Shown here: positions 1-7,932 of the stretch, piece after piece | Position numbering within the stretch: the first letter of the stretch is position 1 | How the letters are laid out: each line of letters starts with the position of its first letter | Origin: Haplosporangium gracile | Taxonomy: Eukaryota; Mortierellomycota; Mortierellomycetes; Mortierellales; Mortierellaceae | DNA length: 27,389 nt | Direction of reading: 5' to 3' | Assembly (NCBI GenBank): GCA_015499985.1 | Contig: JAAAUF010000572.1 | Span: forward strand, 1-27,389 | The notes under the pieces: model-generated | Told to the model about the DNA's origin: nothing | Database searches by the model: none | Seen by the model: only the letters and a program-made list of their open reading frames with translations | Position numbers and translations under genes: made by a program

Positions 1-36
1 GAAAAGAAAAGAAAAGAAAAGAAAAGAAAAGAAAAG
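1..36. repeat. (GAAAA)n microsatellite
   Basis: Seven tandem copies of the pentamer GAAAA open the window, followed by an impure A-rich tail to about base 48. It is a low-complexity simple repeat with no coding role visible. Confidence 0.95.
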
Positions 37-687
37 AGGAAAAAAAAACCAGTCTCGTGCCCATCCCACTCACTTTACATGAGCAGGAATCGAATGCCTT
101 TGGCGCAGCGAAGGTCCTCGTGAAGTGAGGTCTACTGGGTCAATTAATCAAGTAAACAACAGAGGCGGCTCGCCCTTCATTCGTCTTTCAGTGCACCGAG
201 CTACTCATAATGCCGTTAAGAGAGAAGTGACATGCCCTAGCTGTGGCCCTCTTATGTGTATCACTGCCGCCTTGGATCTATTAGGGCTTTTTTGTAAGGA
301 CTTTCTGTTTTTGATGTTGTGTTTCTGCTATTACCATCTGCCAACAACTCTTTCAGCAGATCCGTTGCGAAAGAGTGGATGACATCTGCAAACAAGTTCG
401 AAGACAAGTCGCGCATGGCATTCGCGTCAACTCTTTTCTCGACTCTTTTGTTGGATTCCATGATACCGTTGTTGAGGGAAAGCGGCGACATTGGACATTC
501 GGCAACTAATCACATTATCGAGTAACGCAGAGGAAGCAAATGTCGCCGCCTCCCATGGAAAATAATAACCGGCGTTATGATAACAATAAGGTTGTGGATA
601 GAAAGAAATAACGAAACAAAGAGAGAGGGTTGTTTAATTCAGGGACGAAGGATGCTTATGTACTCTTCGTCCCCTATGCACACGTGA
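37..687. other. No recognisable gene
   Basis: Only short overlapping open frames occur on both strands (the longest is 85 codons). None has a recognisable motif, signal peptide or convincing splice sites. The stretch may hold the missing 5' part of the Thr-rich gene that follows, but I cannot reconstruct one. Confidence 0.5.
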
Positions 688-1311
688 TTTTAGCTCACTC
701 GCGACAACTACGACAATTGCAACAACCACGATTACGCCAACAAATGGGACCACGATCGCGACAACTACTTCCGTCGATTCCACCTGTACAACTCTCCAAG
801 TCACGGCAACTACAACGACATCCATTGGCACAAGTACACTGCCAACAACCGTTGATGAGACTTCGCGAACAACATCCAGTACAGCTCGCACTACTACCAG
901 CACAAGTGCCGTGACAATTCCCTTGACAACGACCACGACTACCACCAAACCCACTGGCAAGACGTGCAAGAGTGGGTACTACGGCAAGATGTTCAAGAAT
1001 GCTCCCGATGGTAGTTGCTGCGCCACATCGGGCGATTATATTGGGGATTGCGCTTTCATCCCCAGTGATTCGTACATGTGCAAAGGTAGTGGAATGACTA
1101 CCACTACCACTACCATTCCCATAACTTCATCCACTGGTTCGACTCCCAAGCCAACTCCCACATGCATCATGGGATATCGTGGGTTGGGAATGGGCAAAGG
1201 ACCAACGGGAGCTTGCTGTGCTGACCATTGAGATTGTGATGACACTTGCAATGGGATTGGTGAATGTGCCGCCAGCGATGGAACGTGGACTAAGAAATTG
1301 GCATGCCCGTA
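688..1311 (+). pseudogene. Thr-rich, Cys-rich repeat secreted-protein remnant
   Basis: One frame stays open from about base 640 to 1231. It encodes about 75 residues dominated by Thr (a mucin-like linker), then a Cys-rich unit (TCKSGYYGK, then SCC, DC and MC), a second short Thr linker, and a second related unit (TCIMGYRG, GACC). A TGA at 1229-1231 stops the frame. The same frame beyond it, to a TAG at 1309-1311, still reads like the rest of a Cys-rich unit (DCDDTC, GEC, ACP). This suggests a premature stop in a tandem repeat protein. No start codon or signal peptide is visible. A TTTTAG at about 688-693 could be a splice acceptor, so upstream exons may be missing. Thr-rich linkers joining small disulphide domains are typical of secreted or wall-attached fungal proteins, but the family is not recognised. 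It could also be a living gene with a truncated last repeat. Confidence 0.5.
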
Positions 1312-1373
1312 GATGACAATGAAATTACATGGCTTTTCGTAAGCTTTTACCACCTAGTTCTTAAAAAATGGGA

Positions 1374-2312
1374 TCACCCAAGGCTCCCCAAATTACATGC
1401 ATTCAGTGGCGGGCAGGTGGACACACCAATGTGGAAGCCGTCGTTCACACCAATGTTGTTGGTCGCCTAGCCATTCTACAGTTGGAATTCCATCGACTGC
1501 AGCTCCGAGATGGCAACGCAGATGTGCTTTCTTTTAGTCTTACTGTTTGTGCTGCTGAAGGGATACTCCAAGCATGAGTCGTTGGAACTCTTGTAAAACC
1601 CCTTTAGGCACGTAAAGGTAACGTTGGTAGTGCGTTGCAACTGCGGCACACCAACGATATCATACTCGTTGATGTTGGACAATCCCAACATTCCCTTGCC
1701 AGTTGCTGATGCAACTATGCTGCAAACAACACCGGGAGTGCAGTTGTAGTCGAAAATAACGGCAGGTGCTGCAGGAGCAACTGCTGTGGAAAAAAAAAAG
1801 TACATTCATGGTTGGATGCACAATGGCAGCTAAACTACGTCCCACGTTCAGGTTTAAAAGCATCGCGCACATCACGTCTGCCGGTGAATGCCATCCAAGG
1901 GCCTTTCATCTTGCGCATTGTAAAAAATTCTAATGCCCATGGTCACGTAGATGAAGAAGGTGCCATAAGTAAGCTCAAACCGGAGAAACTGCGGCATCCT
2001 TTGGACACCGGACCCGCCAATCGTCTTGTTGAAGTAATGCAACACGATGGTCCTTTCATCTTCCTCCGACTGCTTGTTCTTTCTCTCGAGGTGGTTCCGC
2101 GTCTCATGGTGGAACAAATGCAAGTTCAAACCACATCCCTCGGCGTGAGTAGCGAGAATTTGTACAGAAGCTGGAGAGATGTCACCTTCCACGAACACCA
2201 TGCATTCCATTATCGTGTACGCTTCGTTGTTTTCGTAGTTGGTGGCATGCAACGCCGCGCTACCACCGAGTATCACTCCGCCTGCCATGAGAGTTGTTCG
2301 GAGAGGTGACAT
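1374..2312 (-). pseudogene. Putative secreted protein, unrecognised, probably broken
   Basis: The reading starts at an ATG (2312) with a plausible signal peptide, MSPLRTTLMAGGVILGGSA. About 145 further residues (to the TGA at 1872) look like a real protein and end in a strand-rich part (FELTYGTFFIYVTMG). A strong splice acceptor (T-run then CCACAG, near 1791) precedes a second open block (1478-1790) with Cys residues and NVT/NDS glycosylation sequons. A third short block in the same frame (to 1374; GVNDGFHIGVSTCPP) lies beyond two stops. I could not find a donor set that joins all three blocks in frame, so either introns escape me or the gene has decayed. The strand-rich part faintly recalls galectin-type sandwiches, which is too weak to name. 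The start codon lies only about 50 bp from the left end of the Harbinger element, so the promoter may have been displaced by its insertion. Confidence 0.4.
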
Positions 2313-2363
2313 GAAGACAATGGTTAATAGAAGTTTTTTGTTATACAAAATTACTTTTGAAAA

Positions 2364-2394
2364 TTACTTTTTTATGCGGATTATGTTACTTTAC
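2364..2394 (+). repeat. Left terminal inverted repeat of Harbinger element
   Basis: This segment matches the inverted segment at 4872-4895 over TTACTTTT, ATG, GG and a second TTACTTT or TTACTTTC block, with a 2-base gap. A near copy (AAATTACTTTT) lies just outside, at about 2348-2358. Confidence 0.5.
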
Positions 2395-2410
2395 CATTGC
2401 GGAGGTAAAT

Positions 2411-3399
2411 TTCTTGGAAGGAAGTTCAACTGTATGTGTTACGTTCGCAATCTGGGCAAGGCCGAATTCAGGAAACAATTTCGGTTCACTCAATCTTAGC
2501 TGAGGAGACCCTTGTTGCTTTGAAAATACCCGCCAGAATTAGGACCAGGAACCGCGACAATATGGACTCAAAGACAGCTCTTTGTATGGCACTCTACTGT
2601 ATATCCGGATCAGCTCGCTTGGACAGGATGGAGTGCACTTTTCGCAGGAGCTCCAGTTTCATATCCATAGTAATCAACCACCTCATCAAGAGGGTGATGC
2701 TCCGTTGGGACCAGTTACTCATCTGGACCACCATAGACTGACACCAGCCCAGCTTTAGATATACTAGGAAATATGTTCTGAGCAGAGCCAATATGCCGCC
2801 AACTCAGTGTTCGGATTCATCGATGAAACTTTTCGTAAGATCTGTCGACCTGTCATCCATCAGCACTCCATGTACAATGGACACCAATACATACACACCC
2901 TCAAGTACCAAGCAGTCATCGCTCCGGATGGCATCATTATATATATGACCAAGGCTTTTCCTGGCAGCGCACACGACTACACCATTTATCGGAACTCAAG
3001 CCTTGTTGAAATCTTAGCTACACATGCGCGGACTCCTGATGGACGAGCACTCGCACTTTACGGAGATCCTGCTTATCGGGGTGATGACCATATGCTCACT
3101 GCGATTCAAGGGGTGAATCTGTCTGCCGACGACAGCCAGCTCAACGTCGCCATAAATAGTCAGGGCGTCATTATTGGGTGGGCTTTTGGACAGATCACGA
3201 AATACTATGGATCCTTAGACGAACCAAAACACCAGCGCATGTTATCCCGATGCGTCGAGTCCCAGTATCGATTGGCGGCTTTATTTACAAATTTCATACT
3301 TGTTTCAAAGGCACCCAATTGAACATGCATTTTGACATTGACCCCCCTATGCTCCAAGAGTACATCCATCTCCAAATTATGGCAAGACTTCCCGAATAA
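2411..3399 (+). pseudogene. Harbinger transposase (DDE superfamily endonuclease), broken
   Basis: The transposase is legible only by switching frames. KAEFRKQFRF lies in one frame (about 2450-2490). IRTRNRDNMDSKTALCM through WDQLLIW lies in a second (about 2540-2725). HHRLTPAQL and the catalytic core lie in a third (about 2730-3295). The C-terminal TCFKGTQLNMHFDID through RLPE returns to the first (to TAA 3397-3399). That is at least three frameshifts, plus TAG codons at 2756-2758 and 2765-2767 inside the third block. The core shows the first Asp (GFIDE, codon 2822-2824) and the second (YGDPAYRG). The third acidic residue, normally Glu directly before WAFG, is Gly (GGG at 3176-3178). The family cuts and re-inserts DNA at terminal repeats; this copy cannot make a working enzyme. 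Confidence 0.85.
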
Positions 3400-3504
3400 C
3401 ATCCATATGATTTTTTATTTTCTCTAGGTTATTTGTATGATAGCTCGCAAAAGCCGCTCCATGCTTTCGATCTGCTGCTTGGCAATACGCTCACTGCTCG
3501 CTGT

Positions 3505-4716
3505 TTAGGCTTCGATCAGCTTTGCAATCGTGTCATGTTGCCGTTCTTGTGATGCAAGTTGATCCCTCGACCACGCCTCCTCTCTCTGAATGCGAGCCTC
3601 TTCTGCCTTCCTCCGTTCCTTTCTCTCTTCTCTCAAGAGAGCAAGATGTTGGTTGTTATGCTCCAGTTGGTCTCTCATAATCTCTGCTGCCAACGTCAAC
3701 TGGTCCGTAACCATTACAGCCAGAGCCCGCTTCTTCTTTCCCGGAGTCCTTGACGGTCTGTGTTGCGAATTAGTGTTGGTTGATTGGCTGGTATCCGACT
3801 CTGGTCCTGATAAAAATCCAGCGCTGAACTGAAGAGGTGGATCCTCATCCGTAGCTTGGTCCAATGCAGTTTCTTGTTCCTCAACAGTCCGTCCCTGCAC
3901 GGGTCCAGTCCGAGATGCCGCCAGCAAGCAATCTTCGTTTGTTTTGTTGAGTACCGCCTGTGCCTGGGCATGATGTTTCCTGCTCTTCTTAGCCTTCTTG
4001 CCGTCGAGACAACTCTGTTCATAGATGTATGGTTCCTGCAATTCGATGTACCGGGCGTCGATAGTAGGATTGGTACCGCTGTCCCGAAGATTCTTGGCGG
4101 CAATGGCTGCATACTCCATCGACAAAGCGGCCCACCTCTCCTTGCAATTGCGAGCGTTCACCAATTCGAACCGAGCCTCCTTTCCTCTCGCTCGTTCCTT
4201 ATCGTCGTCGTCCTTCAAGTACCGAACAACTCTCGCCCAGGCTTCAGCTGTCTCGCCATATTGGGCATTAAAAGGTTTGATTGCATCCAGCCCTTTGAGA
4301 AGCACAAGCTCCATCGCCTTGTTGAAGCCGGGGAACTTGGCTTGTCGCCGAGGAGGGCTCATGGGTCCAGCAACTACTCGAGGCTGGTGCCTCTCTTCAT
4401 CGTCAGAATTGCTATTGTAGGAATCCGTCTCCGTCTCATCATGACTCTTCCCGTTCTCCTCATCTTGACCATCATCGGAGACTTTTTTGTCTTCTTCGAC
4501 TTGGCAGTCTTGCTCAACACCGTCGCCATCGGAAAAGCCAGGCTTCTAGAGGAATGCCATAGTGTCAGGATGATGCAACTCGCTGGGAGAAGCATGGGCA
4601 TAGACCTTGGTGGCGTTGGTGTACTTAACAGCGGCGGAGGGGCGCTCCTGAGAGGCTGGGGGGCTCTTGCGCTTGAGAGAGTTTGCTGTTTGCGCCGGCG
4701 CGATGTTTTGTGCCAT
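3505..4716 (-). pseudogene. Harbinger-associated SANT/Myb-like DNA-binding protein, one in-frame stop
   Basis: From the ATG at 4716 (MAQNIAPAQTANSLKRKSPP) one frame runs to TAA at 3505-3507, about 403 codons, broken only by a TAG at codon 57 (4546-4548). After the stop comes an acidic, Ser-rich stretch and then MSPPRRQAKFPGFNKAMEL (codon 119 onward). That begins a trihelix/SANT-like region with spaced Trp residues (EAWARVV, CKERWAAL). A Lys-rich linker, a second low-complexity region and a C-terminal coiled coil (LREERKERRKAEEARIQRE) follow. In PIF/Harbinger elements this partner binds the terminal repeats and helps bring the transposase to the nucleus and the DNA. The ATG at 4362 could still yield a 285-residue protein with the SANT-like and coiled-coil parts, so loss of function is not certain. 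It is far better preserved than the transposase. Confidence 0.75.
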
Positions 4717-4754
4717 CACGAAAGTGAGAAAGGGTTAAGTGGGTAAGGTGCATA

Positions 4755-4778
4755 TGTGTGTCTGTGTGTGTGTGTGTG
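4755..4778. repeat. (TG)n microsatellite
   Basis: A TG dinucleotide run with one TC interruption, located about 40 bp upstream of the SANT/Myb-like ORF inside the transposon. Confidence 0.85.
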
Positions 4779-4871
4779 GATGTTTTCGCGCCTCACTCAT
4801 TTCGAACCCGCGAACTTTGATATTCCATGATCACAAATCAACAGAAAATACGTCGCCTTACCTTTCTGAAA

Positions 4872-4895
4872 GTAATTCACCCTCCATAAAAGTAA
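4872..4895 (-). repeat. Right terminal inverted repeat of Harbinger element
   Basis: Read on the minus strand this begins TTACTTTTATGGAGGG and continues to a second TTACTTTC, mirroring the left end at 2364. It is imperfect, in keeping with an old copy. Confidence 0.5.
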
Positions 4896-4896
4896 G

Positions 4897-4988
4897 GATT
4901 AATCTATTTGACAATGCGAGTCGCTCGAATTATTTTGACAGCCCCCTCCGTTTTCCGCACAAAGTCCATGTAACTCACTTTTTTGTTT
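4897..4988 (+). repeat. Left inverted arm of MITE-like element
   Basis: This arm starts GATTAATCTATTTGACA and contains a second TATTTTGACA block, so the arm itself has an internal sub-repeat. It aligns to the reverse complement of 5249-5328. Confidence 0.75.
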
Positions 4989-5248
4989 TGAAGATAAAAA
5001 CGCGTAGAGGAGAGGCAAAACTCACTGAGACAACTTGCTTTCCTTCGCGCTCCCTCGAAGCATCATTTGTGCACCCTCAGAGGCGATCATTGAAGCGTTT
5101 GTGTTGAAATTGTCGCTTTTTAGCTGCTGACAAGCCGTGGTGATGATGATGATATGAAGCATGAGCCCCATGAATCGAATCGTAGGCAACGAAAATGAAT
5201 GCATTAGTAACGGGTTTGTAACATTGCAACAAGGCACTGTGGAGAAAA

Positions 5249-5328
5249 AAAACAAAAAAGCGAGTTACATGGACACTACGAGGGTTGCCAAATAATTCGA
5301 GCAACCCGGGTTGTCAAATAGATTGATC
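5249..5328 (-). repeat. Right inverted arm of MITE-like element
   Basis: On the minus strand it starts GATCAATCTATTTGACA, aligns to the left arm over four identical blocks of 12-14 bases, and is shorter by about 14 bases. Confidence 0.75.
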
Positions 5329-5393
5329 ACAAAAAGAAAGGAGGCTCCCGGGGTTTTCGCACCGGGTACATTCTTGTGAACATTGACACAAAC

Positions 5394-5398
5394 AAAAA
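5394..5398 (-). terminator. RNA polymerase III terminator of tRNA-Trp
   Basis: A run of five T on the minus strand begins seven bases after the tRNA 3' end, the usual place and length for a pol III stop. Confidence 0.75.
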
Positions 5399-5404
5399 GA
5401 CACT

Positions 5405-5477
5405 TGGAGAATGAGAGACTTGAACTCCCGACCTTCCGCTTTGGAGACGGACGCGCTGCCAATTGCGCCAATCCTCC
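5405..5477 (-). tRNA. tRNA-Trp (anticodon CCA)
   Basis: A full 73-base cloverleaf can be folded by eye. The acceptor is GGAGGAT with ATTCTCC (one G-U). The D stem is GCGC/GCGC with the loop AATTGGCA, and the anticodon stem is TCCGT/GCGGA around CTCCAAA. The variable loop is AGGTC. The T stem is GGGAG/CTCTC with the loop TTCAAGT, and the discriminator base is A. The anticodon CCA reads UGG (Trp). The internal pol III boxes are intact (A-box TGGCGCAATTGG; B-box GAGTTCAAGTC, near consensus). There is no intron after position 37, unlike the tRNA-Trp genes of several fungi. The CCA tail is not encoded, as expected for a nuclear gene. The MITE-like element ends 77 bp downstream. Confidence 0.93.
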
Positions 5478-5527
5478 GTTCGTTTTGTTGACGTCGGTGT
5501 TCGAAAATTACAGTTTTGTACATTAGC

Positions 5528-7932
5528 ATTGCCACCAACTTGGAATTAAATCGGGATTAAAAAAAAAAAAAAAAAGCCAAGGATATGGATACATCACCCG
5601 AAATGGTTTCTGCCCGTGTGGCGCTTCACTAGCCACACATGAGAATGGGTGCTGCCCTTGAGCGTCTATGGATCCACGCGCGGCTTATGAGTGATTGTTG
5701 AACAGTTTCTTAGGAAGGAGGAAGTTGTCATTGATGGAGAGAATAGGAAGAGTCCCTTTCATTCGTATCTAGTTTTATTTTTACTTCCGTTGAAGCTGTG
5801 AGGAGCAGCCGCAATTGATATGCAGAGCCAGGTTGTGGACCGGACTGCGACTGGTGGATGACTCTTAGAAGAATCTGGCATTTTGCTTCCTTCACTATCA
5901 AATGCCGCCGTTGGGGTTTTTACCAAAGAAATAAAACTGTGCACGATAAAGAAAAAAGAAGAAAAATAAAAACAAACCCCAAGATGCGTTGTCGGAGCAA
6001 AAATATTGCCTTCCCGAGGTGTTCTTAGACAAGTAAACAGAAAGAGTACGTTGACACGCTTCAGCAAAACCCCCACATTCCTAACTCTTTCGATATAGGT
6101 TCTGCGAGATAAACAAGGAGCCTACATTCGAACATTCCTGTGGATGGAAAAGGGGAAAAAAAAAAGGGAGAGATGACCCTGCGCTCGGCGGCGAAAAGTA
6201 GTGTGTTAGACTATGTATTGCATTCCTTATATTCCCCAGAGAGAGGCACATCTATCTATACACCAGGTACGTACTGTACAGTGGTGTCCTTCTGTGAGAA
6301 GAAAGGAGGAAAACAAACAGCCCAGAAAAGCGAACACGAACACAAATAAAAATAAAAAATACGATATGCGTGGTACGTATAAGGTCTGGAAGCATGTGTT
6401 TTGTCAGTTGTTCTTTGTTTCTCATCAGTGTTTGCGTTCAAGGAGCGACGGCGCCTTCCTTTGTCTTGTTGTTTCTGCTCTGGAGCGGAAGGGGAAAACA
6501 ACCCCACAGTCAGCCACAAAACAGCCCTTTCGGCAACCGTGCTCGCCCATTTAGTTGTGAAGCTCGTATAGTCCTTTTGACTTCAATTTAGATATGATGA
6601 CAACACGAAAAGCAAAGACCCCCGATCTTGCGTAGCCTTCGTCGTTCCTTTTGGACATGCATATATACATACATGCGTACGCACATTGGCGTTGACCGTG
6701 AATCGAAAGGGGAAAAAGATGTGATTGGATTGGTGCAGGGGGAAATGGCCTTTGTTTGGACGCCATGCTACAACGAGGAAAGTTGTGTCGAGGAAGGGAA
6801 ACCCCACGCCATGTCCACCCATCTCCCAGTCTTTTGTTTGTCGAATTCTTTCACTATGTTTGCACCTTGCTGAATCCTCTCCGGCTTATTGCAGGAAACT
6901 TAGTAATTGAGAATAAACTGTTGGAATTTTGAGGCGAGAAGTACGTACATATGCCGAACTGACATATGGGCAGAAACATGTCCATGGTACTCTTTACACC
7001 GTACAAGGTATTCGAAGAACAATTGCTCGATATTTCTCCAACGTACCGTGTATTTATCCGCCTACGCACACTGTTATTAGAGGACAAAGTACAGCAGCCA
7101 GCAGCAAATGAGGAGAGGCAATACATCTGTCGAATAACAGCATAAACAAAGTCGACTTTTTGAGGTTAAGTAAAAACAAACTATGAACGACAAAGAAGCA
7201 ACAACTGACGACTGAGCCCGGTTCGTACTCCCTTCCCTCCTTGTTTCCTCGTTTGCTCGTCTTCTCGCTTGTCTTGTCGCATGATAGCCCAACTCAATCA
7301 TTGCTGGTCCAAGCAACTACCCATTTCTTTTTAAGCAACTCGGGCACTTACTCCTCCCTCTTTTCTTTCCGCCCCTTCTTCTCATTTCCCTTTCCCTCAA
7401 TTTCTTGACACACTTTTTCGAGCAGTCGCCCTCGCTTCCCCCACTTCTGTTTCTCTCTCTCTTCTCCCTCCTTCCTTTTTCAGCAACACCGCCAGTGCTC
7501 TCTAATTCTCTCTCCTCCCGTACGATTCCCTCTGCCTTTCCTCCTCCTTCTCTCTTTCTGTCCTTCCATAGAACGCCAAGTGTGTCAACTCCTTCTGTGA
7601 TAATAGCACCCCTCCCTTCACTCTTTACGTCCTTCCTCGCCATCTAATATTGCTCATTAATTCATTCATTCAGTCAACTCATTCTGTCAGTATACACTCT
7701 CTCTTTCACACCCCTACACACACCCTCCCCTGCGTTTTTCGCGTCCAGACGGCACATATCCTTAGAGGGTGTCCTTCTCTCTTCTCGAGAACCCAACGAT
7801 CACCCTCTTGTACCCTTGTGGATAGATAGTAAGTCATCTCCTGTAGCATCGAATTTTCAGTGCTGATGGTTCCTGATACCGACCTTTCGCACCTGACCAG
7901 AATTATTGTATGCTTGTTACTTCATAGTAAAA
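5528..7932. other. Long intergenic region without a supported gene
   Basis: A 17-A run (5559-5575) is followed by about 1.7 kb in which only short, unsupported open frames occur. None has recognisable domains or linked splice sites. From about 7320 to 7760 the plus strand becomes strongly C/T-rich, which I take as the promoter and leader zone of the membrane-protein gene at 7933. Confidence 0.55.
7320..7760 (+). promoter_or_regulatory. Pyrimidine-rich leader/promoter zone
   Basis: Long CT tracts (for example TTTCTCTCTCTCTTCTCC) are concentrated 170-610 bp before the ATG of the next gene. Such tracts commonly mark promoters and transcription starts in filamentous fungi. The assignment rests on position and composition only. 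Confidence 0.4.

Larger units (their letters stand above)
2364..4895. mobile_element. PIF/Harbinger-type DNA transposon, degraded
   Basis: The element contains the two convergent genes typical of this superfamily: a DDE transposase on the plus strand and a SANT/Myb-like DNA-binding protein on the minus strand, with 3' ends about 105 bp apart. Imperfect terminal inverted repeats flank them. The left end starts TTACTTTTTTATGCGG and the right end, read inward on the minus strand, starts TTACTTTTATGGAGGG. A TTA at the left and a TAA at the right would fit a decayed TWA target duplication, but they are not an exact direct repeat. The ends are therefore inferred; the gene content is seen. Confidence 0.7.
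4897..5328. mobile_element. Non-autonomous terminal-inverted-repeat element (MITE-like)
   Basis: Long inverted arms bound this 432-bp segment: about 4897-4988 on the left and 5249-5328 on the right. Shared blocks, in order from the ends inward, are AATCTATTTGACAA, CTCGAATTATTT, GTCCATGTAACTC and CTTTTTTGTTTT. The spacing differs by about 14 bases, which the right arm lacks. No transposase fits inside, so it would have to be moved by another element. Its arms do not resemble those of the adjoining Harbinger copy. No exact target duplication is visible; the outermost four bases are GATT on the left and GATC on the right arm. Confidence 0.7.

Noticed and set aside
1872..2312. Galectin-type lectin
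   Set aside because: The strand-rich segment and a PLDGI-like end faintly recall galectins, but the carbohydrate-binding motif residues (HFNPR, WGxEER) are not present.
3856..4746. Plus-strand frame of 296 codons opposite the SANT/Myb-like ORF
   Set aside because: The minus strand has the family's composition, acidic and coiled-coil segments. The plus reading is hydrophobic nonsense without domains.
2364..4895. Exact TWA target-site duplication of the Harbinger element
   Set aside because: TTA on the left and TAA on the right are not a direct repeat, so the duplication cannot be claimed.
7317..7643. Arg/Glu/Gly-rich frames around 7317-7647
   Set aside because: They arise from the CT-rich promoter tract read on either strand; low complexity, no motif.
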